DNA of 9,632 bases from a bacterium (GTDB lineage Bacteria > Desulfobacterota > S145-22), in NCBI GenBank assembly GCA_027073795.1, contig JALTEW010000136.1, positions 1-9,632 on the forward strand, given 5' to 3'. Below, piece after piece: positions 1-6,885 of this stretch (position 1 is the first letter of the stretch; each line of letters opens with the position of its first letter). The position numbers and the translations under genes are program-made. The notes beneath the pieces were generated by a model. That model had not been told where the DNA came from and made no database searches. It saw only the letters and a list, made by a program, of their open reading frames with translations.

Positions 1-108
1 CCGTTCGCAGGGCATCCCGTTCTGGACTGTCTTGCAATAAAAAAAAGGAACTTCTCCCCCCAGTTTGGGGCACCTGAGCCTTTTTTTATCTAATTCCTCC
101 TCGTCCAT
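1..108 (-). CDS. Small Cys-containing protein, N-terminal part only (runs off the left edge)
   Basis: This is an open frame of 36 codons from the ATG at 108-106 to base 1, with no stop before the edge. Two ATGs are in tandem (111 and 108). A GAGG at 117-114 lies 5 nt before the second but only 2 nt before the first, so I chose 108. The product opens with an acidic and basic stretch, MDEEELDKKR, followed by RCPKLGGEVPFFYC and then NGMPCE, giving Cys at residues 13, 25 and 34. I recall short deltaproteobacterial hypothetical proteins with a similar CPxLGxxVxFxYC start, and the spaced Cys suggest a metal-binding knuckle. That is recognition from memory plus inference, and no function is assigned. 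It starts 31 nt after the trpB2 stop on the same strand, so the two are probably co-transcribed. A GC hairpin between A and T runs at 39-87 falls inside this frame and looks like coding sequence rather than a terminator. Confidence 0.6.
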   Translation of the reverse strand, partial: MDEEELDKKRLRCPKLGGEVPFFYCKTVQNGMPCER

Positions 109-139
109 CATTTCCTCAAACAAACCCCTTGAAAAAAGG

Positions 140-1516
140 TTATTTCGCGGCCACCTTGGGTTTGGGCAGGGGTTCGATGGCCTTCAGGGCGCGTTCAATC
201 TCCTCTTCAGGGAGCTCGTAGTCGGAGAGCTTCCCGGAGAAGTAGGCATCGTAGGCTGCCAGGTCAATCAAGCCATGTCCACTCATGTTAAACAGGATAA
301 CCTTTTCCTTGCCTTCTTCCTTCGCCTTTTTGGCTTCCTGGATAACCGCCGCGATGGCATGGTTGGTTTCAGGGGCGGCGATAATCCCCTCGGTTCTGGC
401 AAACTGAACCCCAGCCTCAAAGGTTTCCAGCTGATGTACCGCACGTGGCTCGATAATCCCGTCCAGAATCAACTGGCTGACGGTGGGCGCCATGCCGTGA
501 TAACGGAGACCACCCGCATGAATAGGTGCGGGGATGAAATCATGACCTAGGGTATACATGGGTAATAATGGGGTTTTCTTTACCGTGTCCCCAAAGTCAT
601 AAGCGAAAGGCCCCCTTGTCATGGTGGGGCAGGACATGGGCTCCACGGCGATAATTTTAATATCTTTACCAAAGATCTTGTCCCTGGCGAAGGGGAAGCT
701 TAATCCAGCGAAGTTGCTGCCGCCGCCGGCGCACCCGATGACGATATCCGGATAATCCCCAACCTTTTCAAGCTGTTTTTGTGCCTCAAGGCCAATGATG
801 GTCTGATGAAGCATCACATGGTTCAGGACACTGCCAAGGGCATATTTGGAGTTTTCGTCCGCCACGGCCGCTTCCACCGCTTCGCTGATAGCGATACCCA
901 GGCTGCCCGGGGTATCAGGGTCTTTCTCAAGAATGGATCGTCCCGATTCCGTCTGGGTACTAGGGCTTGCATAGCAAGTGGCACCCCAGGTATTCATCAT
1001 CAACCGCCGATAGGGTTTCTGCTGATAGCTGATTTTTACCATCCAGACCACAATCTCAATGCCATACATGGCACCCGCAAAACTCAGGGCACTTCCCCAC
1101 TGACCGGCACCTGTTTCTGTAGTGATGCGCTTCGTCCCAGCAATCTTGTTATAATAGGCCTGAGCGACGGCTGTGTTGGGCTTGTGGCTGCCCGGAGGAC
1201 TGTAGCTCTCGTTCTTGTAGTAAATCCGCGCGGGGGTATCCAGGGCCCTTTCCAGAGCGTACGCCCTTACCAGAGGAGCCGGACGCCAGATGCTCAAAAC
1301 CTCGAGAACCGGTTCGGGAATATCGATCCATCGGTCGGTACTGACTTCCTGCTCGATGAGATTCATTGGGAAAATGGGTGCCAGATCCTCCGGTCCTACA
1401 GGTTGCCCGGTTCCAGGATGCAGAGGTGGTTGCATAGGTGTCGGCATATCCGCAAGGATATTGTACCACTGCCGAGGCATTTCATCTTCAGTTAGCAGGA
1501 TTTTCTTGACCTCCAT
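140..1516 (-). CDS. trpB2: Tryptophan synthase beta subunit, TrpB2 class (PLP-dependent)
   Basis: TrpB enzymes condense indole with serine to give tryptophan in the cytoplasm. The 458-residue protein shows the PLP lysine in SHKPNTA (K112), the catalytic-type glutamate in TETGAGQWG (E134), the glycine-rich phosphate loop GCAGGGSN (261-268) and a C-terminal NMSGHG (410-415). The length, the N-terminal extension with the WRPAPLVRA segment, and HKPN in place of the usual HKIN mark the TrpB2 branch rather than canonical TrpB1 (about 400 aa). No trpA or other trp gene is adjacent. TrpB2 enzymes often work without TrpA as indole-scavenging synthases, which fits this context. The ATG at 1516 is preceded by a near-perfect AAAGGAGGT (1529-1521), with GGAGG 5 nt before the start. 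Upstream lie a promoter and an attenuator-like terminator. Downstream a small Cys-containing protein gene follows after 31 nt. The class assignment is confident. The physiological substrate could differ, because some TrpB2 proteins remain uncharacterised. Confidence 0.93.
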   Translation of the reverse strand: MEVKKILLTEDEMPRQWYNILADMPTPMQPPLHPGTGQPVGPEDLAPIFPMNLIEQEVSTDRWIDIPEPVLEVLSIWRPAPLVRAYALERALDTPARIYYKNESYSPPGSHKPNTAVAQAYYNKIAGTKRITTETGAGQWGSALSFAGAMYGIEIVVWMVKISYQQKPYRRLMMNTWGATCYASPSTQTESGRSILEKDPDTPGSLGIAISEAVEAAVADENSKYALGSVLNHVMLHQTIIGLEAQKQLEKVGDYPDIVIGCAGGGSNFAGLSFPFARDKIFGKDIKIIAVEPMSCPTMTRGPFAYDFGDTVKKTPLLPMYTLGHDFIPAPIHAGGLRYHGMAPTVSQLILDGIIEPRAVHQLETFEAGVQFARTEGIIAAPETNHAIAAVIQEAKKAKEEGKEKVILFNMSGHGLIDLAAYDAYFSGKLSDYELPEEEIERALKAIEPLPKPKVAAK

Positions 1517-1541
1517 AAAAACCTCCTTTGGGTAAGGGTTG

Positions 1542-1571
1542 AAACAAAAAGGGTCTTTTTATAAAGACCCT
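1542..1571 (-). terminator. Intrinsic terminator in the trpB2 leader (attenuator)
   Basis: On the minus strand a perfect 9-bp stem forms, AGGGTCTTT (1571-1563) with AAAGACCCT (1558-1550), around a 4-nt ATAA loop. It is followed by TTTTGTTT (1549-1542). The T tract is on the minus-strand side only, so it acts toward trpB2. It lies between the predicted promoter and the trpB2 start codon, and no gene ends just upstream on this strand. The natural reading is therefore a conditional leader terminator rather than an operon end. An alternative pairing exists: GTTAGGGT (1574-1567) can pair at 7 of 8 positions with ACCCTTAC (1539-1532), using the terminator's 5' arm. I see no T-box sequence, and the leader is too short for a T-box or lysine riboswitch. 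Confidence 0.7.
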
Positions 1572-1609
1572 AACACAACCATTTTAACCGCTAAAAAGCC
1601 CGCCCGCAT
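1559..1609 (-). other. Possible 16-codon leader peptide ORF upstream of trpB2
   Basis: The ATG at 1609-1607 opens a frame reading MRAGFLAVKMVVLGSL and stopping at TAA 1561-1559. A possible Shine-Dalgarno AAGG (1619-1616) lies 6 nt upstream, within AAGGTAGAGG. The stop codon falls exactly in the loop of the leader terminator, so a ribosome finishing this frame would cover the 5' arm of the hairpin. The peptide has no Trp codon, unlike classical trp leader peptides. The coding status is uncertain: the ORF is short and could arise by chance. Confidence 0.3.
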
Positions 1610-1672
1610 CCTCTACCTTCAGATAAAACCCCTTTAAACACGAAATAGCACTTTTACCACTGTTTGCCAGAA

Positions 1673-1702
1673 AATCTAACATAGTAAAAACGTGTTTGTC
1701 AA
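1673..1702 (-). promoter_or_regulatory. Sigma-70-like promoter for trpB2
   Basis: A perfect -35 TTGACA (1702-1697) is separated by 18 nt from TAGATT (1678-1673), which matches the -10 consensus at 4 of 6 positions. Transcription would start near 1666, giving a leader of about 150 nt that contains the attenuator hairpin. The rest of the divergent intergenic region (1517-1923) holds this leader, an AT-rich stretch, and the probable promoter of the opposite operon. No tRNA or other RNA gene is visible there. Confidence 0.6.
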
Positions 1703-1822
1703 GAGAAATTTTTGAGATAGCGAGAGAGATCTTGTCATGGTGTATGGTTTAATAATATGTCAAAATATGAAGATAGGTTATACGTTCAGCAAACCCATAA
1801 ATCAACTGAAGATAAGAATAGA

Positions 1823-1850
1823 TTGCGTATGTTGAAAAATATGCTATATT
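1823..1850 (+). promoter_or_regulatory. Candidate promoter of the kinase operon
   Basis: In the AT-rich part of the divergent spacer, TTGCGT (1823-1828) and TATATT (1845-1850) are 16 nt apart. The -10 matches consensus at 5 of 6 positions and the -35 at 3 of 6. It sits about 75 nt before the preferred kinase start. No sigma-54 signature was noticed. AT-rich sequence produces such matches easily, so this is tentative. Confidence 0.4.
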
Positions 1851-1923
1851 ATAAAGGGATTTTATAAAACGTTTCTCAGGTAAGTTGTGTAATATCTCTT
1901 TGAAAATGGAGAGGTTCTCTTTC

Positions 1924-4434
1924 ATGGTAAAAAGGAAAAGGACACAATCGAGGGCTGAGGCAACAACCCGAAACACCTATAAAAGGGCGCTGAAGAAAAG
2001 TGAAAGACGTTTTCAAGACCTAATTTTCACTGTGGGAGACTGGGTCTGGGAAATGGATGAGACGGGACGTTATACCTATTGTTCCGAGACCATTTCCCCT
2101 CTCCTGGGATATTCCCCCGAGGAAATAATTGGGAAAACTCCCTTCGATTTTATGCCTGAGGATGAAGCGGAAAGAATCCAGGCTATTTTCAGTAAGTCTG
2201 CCAAAAAAAGAGAATCATTCAAAGACCTTGAGAACTGGTTGATTACGAAGTCCGGAAAGCACATCTGCATGGCCACAAGCGGGGTTCCTATCATTGATGA
2301 GAAAGGGATTTACAAGGGATATCGAGGGGTTGGCAAAGACATCACAGCGCACAAGCTGGAGCAGCAGCGTTTGGCCAGGCTCTATCGCTGCCTGAGCACC
2401 CTCGGCGTGGATTACAAAGATAATATCCGTTCAATCGTGGAAACGGCGGGAGAGATTCTGAATGCCTGCTGTGCCTATTATCACCAGTGGGAAGAAGGGG
2501 TATTATCCACTATTTTTGCCTGGCGGGCCCCAGAGGATTTCGGGGTGAATCCCGGAGAAGAGTCAGTTTGTCATGCAACCCTCCAGCGTCCGGGGAAAGA
2601 GGCCCTCTTTATCCCCCGGTTGAGGGAATCCCGTTTTGCCCTGCTTGATCCCTCACTCGAGGCGTATGGCATGAATGCGTTTCTGGCACAGCCGGTTTAT
2701 GCCGAGGGGAAACCCAGGGGCGTTTTATGCGCATTTTTCAGAGAAGGAAAACCCTCTAAAGACGCCATCAATCTCATGGGAATGTTCGGGGAGGTGCTGG
2801 CGCGTGAAGAAGAACGTTTCCTCTCCTCCCAGCAACTGATAGAAAGAGAAACTTTTTTAAGGACCCTGATTGAGAGCACTATTGACGCCATTGCCGTTCT
2901 GGATGTGAATCGACGGTTAATAGATGTCAATGAAGCCTTTTGCAAGATGTTTGGATACACCCGGGAAGAGGTGATTGGCAAGGATACCACGTTTATTCAT
3001 GTCTCCGAGGAGAAGGCGGCAGAGTTTGAGAAAATTATTTATCCCGTCGTGCGGAAAAAGGGCTACTGGCAGGGAGAATGGCGGTTCAAGCGGGTGGATG
3101 GTACGGTTTTTCCCATAGAATCGATTACAGCTGCGCTTAAAGATGAGGCGGGAGAGATTTTGGGCTATGTGGCCTCTATCCGCGATATTACAGAAAGAAA
3201 AGAGGCGGAAGATGCCCTGAAAGAAGCTCATGAACGGTTGGCACAGATTGTCAGTGCCATTCATTCTGTCCTTATTGGATTGTCAGTGGAAGGGAATATT
3301 ACTGCCTGGAACCGGGAGGCTGAAGAGATTCTTGGATTGAAGGAAGCTGATGTTCTGGGGAAGCGATTAGGGATGTGTAAAATTTCCTGGGAATGGGAGC
3401 GGATTGAGCAGGGGATTCAACGCTGTGCGAAAGATAGAGAGATTACACGAGTGGACGATGTGCGCTTTACGGATATAGAGGGCAAGGAAAGGTTTCTGGG
3501 AGTGACCATCAATCCCGTTTTAAATGCTGAGGGGGGCTTGGTGGGCACCTTGATTTTTGCGGCGGATATTACCCAAAGGAAAGTAATGGAAGCCCAGCTC
3601 CTCCAGGCCCAGAAGATGGAATCCATTGGACAGCTAGCTGCCGGGATTGCCCACGAAATCAATACCCCCACACAGTTTGTAGGGGATAACCTGAGTTTTC
3701 TGAAGGATGCCCTCGAGGATTTAAACCAGCTCATGGGAAAATACGAACAACTGGTAGAACAAGCCAAGTCCAGAGGCCTCTTTTCTGATCTGCTGGGAGA
3801 GATTAAAGAGATTTCTGAAGAGGTAGATATTGATTTTCTCAGGGAAGAGATTCCGAAGGCCATTGACCAGTCGATGGAAGGAGTTAAAAGGGTTTCTCAT
3901 ATCGTCCGGGCGATGAAGGAGTTTTCTCACCCTGGCGTAAAAGAAAAGGAATGGGTAGATTTAAATAAGGCAATTGAAACCACCGTTACGGTCAGTAAAA
4001 ATGCCTGGAAATATGTAGCGGAACTGGAGACACACCTGGACCCCAACTTGGGACCCGTTCTGTGTATGCCGGATGAAATCAATCAGGTCATTCTGAACCT
4101 GATTGTCAACGCGGCACAGGCCATAGAAGAGGTTGTGGGAGGAGATTCCGGGGAAAAGGGCTTGATTACGATTGATACCCATAATGATGAAAAATGGGTG
4201 GAGGTCCGGGTGCAGGATACGGGTCCCGGAATCCCGGAGAATATTCGAAACCGTATCTTCGATCCCTTTTTTACAACGAAGGAGGTGGGAAAAGGAACCG
4301 GTCAGGGATTGGCGATTGCTTATGATGTGGTGGTTCAGAAGCATGGGGGTATGCTGACCTTCGAAACCCATGAGGGGGAAGGAACGACATTTATCATGCG
4401 GCTTCCTAAACAGACGGAGAAAGTGGAGAAGTGA
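1924..4434 (+). CDS. Soluble PAS-GAF-PAS-PAS sensor histidine kinase
   Basis: This is a cytoplasmic hybrid-free histidine kinase of 836 residues with no signal peptide or membrane segment. Domains in order are PAS (about 25-145, ending GVGKDITAHK), GAF (about 152-299), PAS (about 307-427, ending SIRDITERK) and PAS (about 435-555, ending AADITQRK). The dimerisation/phosphoacceptor domain follows, with GIAHEINTP (His577), then an HATPase domain. The HATPase carries the N box NLIVNAAQA (725-733), G1 DTGPGI (765-770), F box FDPFFTT (779-785) and G2 GKGTGQGLA (789-797), so it looks catalytically intact. The frame is open from a TTG at 1885 with only a weak AGG before it. I preferred the ATG at 1924 because GGAGAGG (1908-1914) precedes it by 9 nt and all domains are retained; an ATG at 1906 lacks a Shine-Dalgarno. 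The stop directly abuts the next start, and both following genes encode receivers that are its likely partners. The ligand is unknown; no haem or flavin signature was identified. Confidence 0.9.
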   Translation: MVKRKRTQSRAEATTRNTYKRALKKSERRFQDLIFTVGDWVWEMDETGRYTYCSETISPLLGYSPEEIIGKTPFDFMPEDEAERIQAIFSKSAKKRESFKDLENWLITKSGKHICMATSGVPIIDEKGIYKGYRGVGKDITAHKLEQQRLARLYRCLSTLGVDYKDNIRSIVETAGEILNACCAYYHQWEEGVLSTIFAWRAPEDFGVNPGEESVCHATLQRPGKEALFIPRLRESRFALLDPSLEAYGMNAFLAQPVYAEGKPRGVLCAFFREGKPSKDAINLMGMFGEVLAREEERFLSSQQLIERETFLRTLIESTIDAIAVLDVNRRLIDVNEAFCKMFGYTREEVIGKDTTFIHVSEEKAAEFEKIIYPVVRKKGYWQGEWRFKRVDGTVFPIESITAALKDEAGEILGYVASIRDITERKEAEDALKEAHERLAQIVSAIHSVLIGLSVEGNITAWNREAEEILGLKEADVLGKRLGMCKISWEWERIEQGIQRCAKDREITRVDDVRFTDIEGKERFLGVTINPVLNAEGGLVGTLIFAADITQRKVMEAQLLQAQKMESIGQLAAGIAHEINTPTQFVGDNLSFLKDALEDLNQLMGKYEQLVEQAKSRGLFSDLLGEIKEISEEVDIDFLREEIPKAIDQSMEGVKRVSHIVRAMKEFSHPGVKEKEWVDLNKAIETTVTVSKNAWKYVAELETHLDPNLGPVLCMPDEINQVILNLIVNAAQAIEEVVGGDSGEKGLITIDTHNDEKWVEVRVQDTGPGIPENIRNRIFDPFFTTKEVGKGTGQGLAIAYDVVVQKHGGMLTFETHEGEGTTFIMRLPKQTEKVEK

Positions 4435-5643
4435 ATGAAGAAACGTATCTTGTTTGTAGACGATGAACCCGAGATTCTCGATGGGCTTGAGCGGATGCTG
4501 AGAAGATTCAATAAGGAATGGGAAATGGTCTTTGCCACGAGCGGGGAGGAAGCCTTAGAACGTTTTGCAGAGGTTCCCTTTGATGTGATTGTGACGGATA
4601 TGCGGATGCCCGGGATGGACGGGGCGGAACTCCTATCTGAAATAACCCGACGCTACCCGGGAACGATTCGTATGGTTCTTTCGGGCTATTCCGACCTTGA
4701 CACCGTGATGCGGGTGGTATCCACTGCTCACCGATACCTGTCCAAGCCGTGTGACGCGGAAACCCTGAAGGAGGTTATTGAGCAGGCAGCTGTTTTGAGA
4801 GAAACTATCAATGATGAGCGGGTGAGAAAGGTGGTGTCCCGTCTGGATACAGTTCCCAGCGTTTCTTCCGTCTACACCCAGATCATCGAGGCGTTGCAGG
4901 CGCCTGAGGTGAGCTTGCGGGAGATTGGCGAGATTATTTCCAAGGACGTTGGGATGACGGCCAAGGTTCTTCAACTTGTCAATTCGGCCTTTTTCGGGCT
5001 ACGAAGGGAGATTACCAGCGTCCCCCAGGCTGTGGGGCTTCTGGGGCTGGAGACCATTCGCTCCCTTGTCCTCATGGTAGGTGTTTTCAGAACATTTGAA
5101 CATGTCCGGATTCCAGGTTTCGATCTGGAGGCCCTCAGGATGCACATGCTGACGGTAGGGGCGTGTGCGGCGGATTTAGCGGCATATTCCGGGGCCTCCA
5201 AGGCCATGGTGGATGCTTCCTACCTATCGGGGCTTCTCCACGATGTGGGTAAACTTGTCCTGGCGGCTGCCATGCCTGAAGAACTGGCAGAAATCTTGAA
5301 GCGATTCAATGAGACGAAACAGCCCTTGTATGACGTGGAGCATGAGGTGCTGCATACATCCCATGCCGAGATTGGCGCGTATCTCATGGGAATGTGGGGA
5401 TTGCCAGATGATGTGGTTTCAGCAATCGCCTTTCACCATGAGCCCGGGAAGTCGCGCATTGTCCAGGCAAGCCCCCTGTTGTTTACCCATGTGGCCAATG
5501 TGCTGTCACATCTCCAAGAAGGGGAAAAAGCGGGTGAGGGTCTTCTGGACATGGCATACATTGCGAAATTAGGGATGGAACAAAACGTTACAGAATGGGA
5601 ACAACGTTGCGAGGCTGTCATGGCCGAGGGAGTGCACGTATGA
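4435..5643 (+). CDS. Response regulator: receiver domain fused to HDOD domain
   Basis: The 402-residue protein begins with a complete receiver: acidic pair D9/D10, phosphoacceptor D55 in VTDMRMPG, S83 and K104 in SKPC. An HDOD domain occupies about 135-335. It shows the usual HDOD landmarks: LLHDVGK (267-273), SHAEIGAYLMGMWGLP (309-324) and AFHHEP (332-337). HDOD domains belong to the HD superfamily but are generally regarded as regulatory rather than catalytic. This copy keeps the HD pair and later His residues, as many do, so weak enzymatic activity cannot be excluded by eye. The ATG immediately follows the kinase TGA with no gap, with GGAG (4425-4428) 6 nt upstream, implying coupled translation. 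The stop overlaps the next gene by 4 nt (ATGA). There is no DNA-binding domain, so output is presumably through protein contacts. The cognate kinase is most likely the upstream gene product. Confidence 0.9.
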   Translation: MKKRILFVDDEPEILDGLERMLRRFNKEWEMVFATSGEEALERFAEVPFDVIVTDMRMPGMDGAELLSEITRRYPGTIRMVLSGYSDLDTVMRVVSTAHRYLSKPCDAETLKEVIEQAAVLRETINDERVRKVVSRLDTVPSVSSVYTQIIEALQAPEVSLREIGEIISKDVGMTAKVLQLVNSAFFGLRREITSVPQAVGLLGLETIRSLVLMVGVFRTFEHVRIPGFDLEALRMHMLTVGACAADLAAYSGASKAMVDASYLSGLLHDVGKLVLAAAMPEELAEILKRFNETKQPLYDVEHEVLHTSHAEIGAYLMGMWGLPDDVVSAIAFHHEPGKSRIVQASPLLFTHVANVLSHLQEGEKAGEGLLDMAYIAKLGMEQNVTEWEQRCEAVMAEGVHV

Positions 5644-6788
5644 AGTATAAGGTTCTTTTTGTCGATGATGAACCGAATATTCTCGAAGCATACAGGCGTC
5701 AGTTTCGAAAAATTTTTCTTGTTCACACCGCTGTAGGGGGACGGGAAGGACTCAATGCCCTGACAGAACAGGGGGTATTCGCGGTGGTGGTTTCCGACTT
5801 GAAGATGCCCGGGATGAACGGGATTGAATTTCTTTCAAAGGTCAAGGCGCTTTCTCCTGACACAGTGCGGATGATGCTGACAGGATATGCCGACCTTCAA
5901 ACCGCGATTGATGCGGTCAATGAGGGAAATATCTTCCGCTTTCTGACAAAACCCTGCCCGCCGGATAAGCTGGCGCTGGCCATCGGGGAGGGATTGAAGC
6001 AGTATGGCCTCATCGTTGCCGAGCGCGAGCTGCTGGAGAAAACCCTAAAGGGGAGCATCAAGGTGTTATCCGAAATTCTCTCCCTGCTCAATCCGGAGGC
6101 CTTTGGACGATCCGCGAGAATCAAGAGTTACGTCGTGGAGATAGCTGAAAAACTTGAAATCCGGGATGTTTGGATGCTGGAAACGGCCGCAATGTTGTCT
6201 CAGATTGGATGCGTGATTCTCCCGGAAGATGTTTTAAAAAAGGTTTATAAGGGAGAGCCTCTGACGGGAGAGGAGTCCCAGCTTTACAACATGTATCCCT
6301 CGATCGGACACGACCTGATTAAAAATATACCCCGGATGGAAGAAATTGCCAGGATCGTCGCGTATCAGGAAAAGTACTTTGATGGAACAGGGATTCCTCT
6401 CGACAAGGTAAAGGGGGAGGACATCCCCCTTGGCGCAAGGATTTTAAAGGCTTCCCTCGATTTCGACAAGCTTCAGTCCGCAGGCTTGTCCCCTGAAAGG
6501 GCGGTAAAAAGCTTGAGGAAGACCCCGGAAAGGTATGACCCGAAGGTGCTGAATGCCCTGGCATCAGCAATCTCAACCGGTGAAAAAGCGGTTGTTCAGG
6601 AGCTGGCCCTGAATGAATTGAAGGGAACCATGGTTCTCGCCGATGATATACGGACCACCGAAGGGGCCCTTCTGGTGTCCAAGGGACAGGAGATCACATG
6701 GCCACTCATCGCACGCCTCAGGAATTTTTCCAGAACGAAGCATATTCATGAACCCATTAGGGTTATTGTTCCTGGCCTCTCTCAATAG
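5640..6788 (+). CDS. Response regulator: receiver plus degenerate HD-GYP-like domain
   Basis: The 382-residue protein starts with an intact receiver: D9/D10, D53 in VSDLKMPG, T81 and K104 in TKPC. The second domain (about 135-310) aligns with the HD-GYP fold, which normally degrades cyclic di-GMP. Here the metal ligands are replaced: the HD pair is SQ in MLSQIGC (187-188), the following HP is YP (219-220), the HHE is YQE (242-244) and GYP is GIP (251-253). The DGTG and IPLGARI segments keep the fold recognisable. Catalysis is therefore unlikely and a binding or scaffold role is inferred. A C-terminal tail (about 327-362, with GTMVLADDIRTTEGALL) resembles the tail of many HD-GYP regulators. 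The ATG at 5640 overlaps the previous stop as ATGA and has GGAG (5629-5632) 7 nt upstream. The frame extends upstream to 5595, but that stretch is inside the HDOD gene. No terminator hairpin is seen after its stop. Confidence 0.87.
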   Translation: MKYKVLFVDDEPNILEAYRRQFRKIFLVHTAVGGREGLNALTEQGVFAVVVSDLKMPGMNGIEFLSKVKALSPDTVRMMLTGYADLQTAIDAVNEGNIFRFLTKPCPPDKLALAIGEGLKQYGLIVAERELLEKTLKGSIKVLSEILSLLNPEAFGRSARIKSYVVEIAEKLEIRDVWMLETAAMLSQIGCVILPEDVLKKVYKGEPLTGEESQLYNMYPSIGHDLIKNIPRMEEIARIVAYQEKYFDGTGIPLDKVKGEDIPLGARILKASLDFDKLQSAGLSPERAVKSLRKTPERYDPKVLNALASAISTGEKAVVQELALNELKGTMVLADDIRTTEGALLVSKGQEITWPLIARLRNFSRTKHIHEPIRVIVPGLSQ

Positions 6789-6840
6789 TTTTATTCCCTT
6801 CCACCCATCAAGATCCACACCCTGTCTCCCCCGTCATTCC

Positions 6841-6869
6841 TTGACACATCCAAGAAAAACAAGTAGAAA
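6841..6869 (+). promoter_or_regulatory. Candidate promoter of the nucleoside-salvage/selB operon
   Basis: A perfect TTGACA (6841-6846) is followed after 17 nt by TAGAAA (6864-6869), 4 of 6 to the -10 consensus. It lies in the 97-nt gap between two operons. Transcription would begin near 6876, right at the Shine-Dalgarno GGGAG (6876-6880), giving a 5' leader of only about 10 nt. The very short leader is a reason for caution; read-through from the signalling operon is the alternative, as no terminator separates them. Confidence 0.42.
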
Positions 6870-6885
6870 ACTGGCGGGAGTAAAA

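Noticed and set aside
2..40. C-terminal end of a plus-strand gene (open frame ending with TAA at 38-40)
   Set aside because: Only 12 codons are visible, with no recognisable motif, and they overlap the better-supported minus-strand small gene.
39..87. Bidirectional rho-independent terminator downstream of trpB2
   Set aside because: The stem is imperfect, with large internal loops, and the same bases encode a patterned Cys-containing protein start on the minus strand with its own ribosome-binding site. I prefer coding sequence, though partial termination remains possible.
779..1495. Long plus-strand open frame opposite trpB2
   Set aside because: It is antisense to a strongly recognised enzyme gene, has no family-like sequence and no ribosome-binding site of note. 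It is a frame shadow, as are the open frames at 65-550 and 1290-1535.
1600..1660. Lysine riboswitch or T-box in the trpB2 leader (AGGTAGAGG resembles the start of an L-box)
   Set aside because: The leader is about 150 nt and includes the terminator, leaving no room for the full aptamer. The remaining conserved elements of a lysine riboswitch and the T-box sequence were not found.
1737..1835. Plus-strand short ORF of 32 codons before the kinase
   Set aside because: There is no good Shine-Dalgarno, it overlaps the promoter region, and the peptide has no recognisable feature.
1749..1976. Minus-strand open frame of 75 codons in the divergent spacer
   Set aside because: It runs through the AT-rich promoter region and the start of the kinase gene and resembles no known family. 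Its composition reflects AT-rich sequence.
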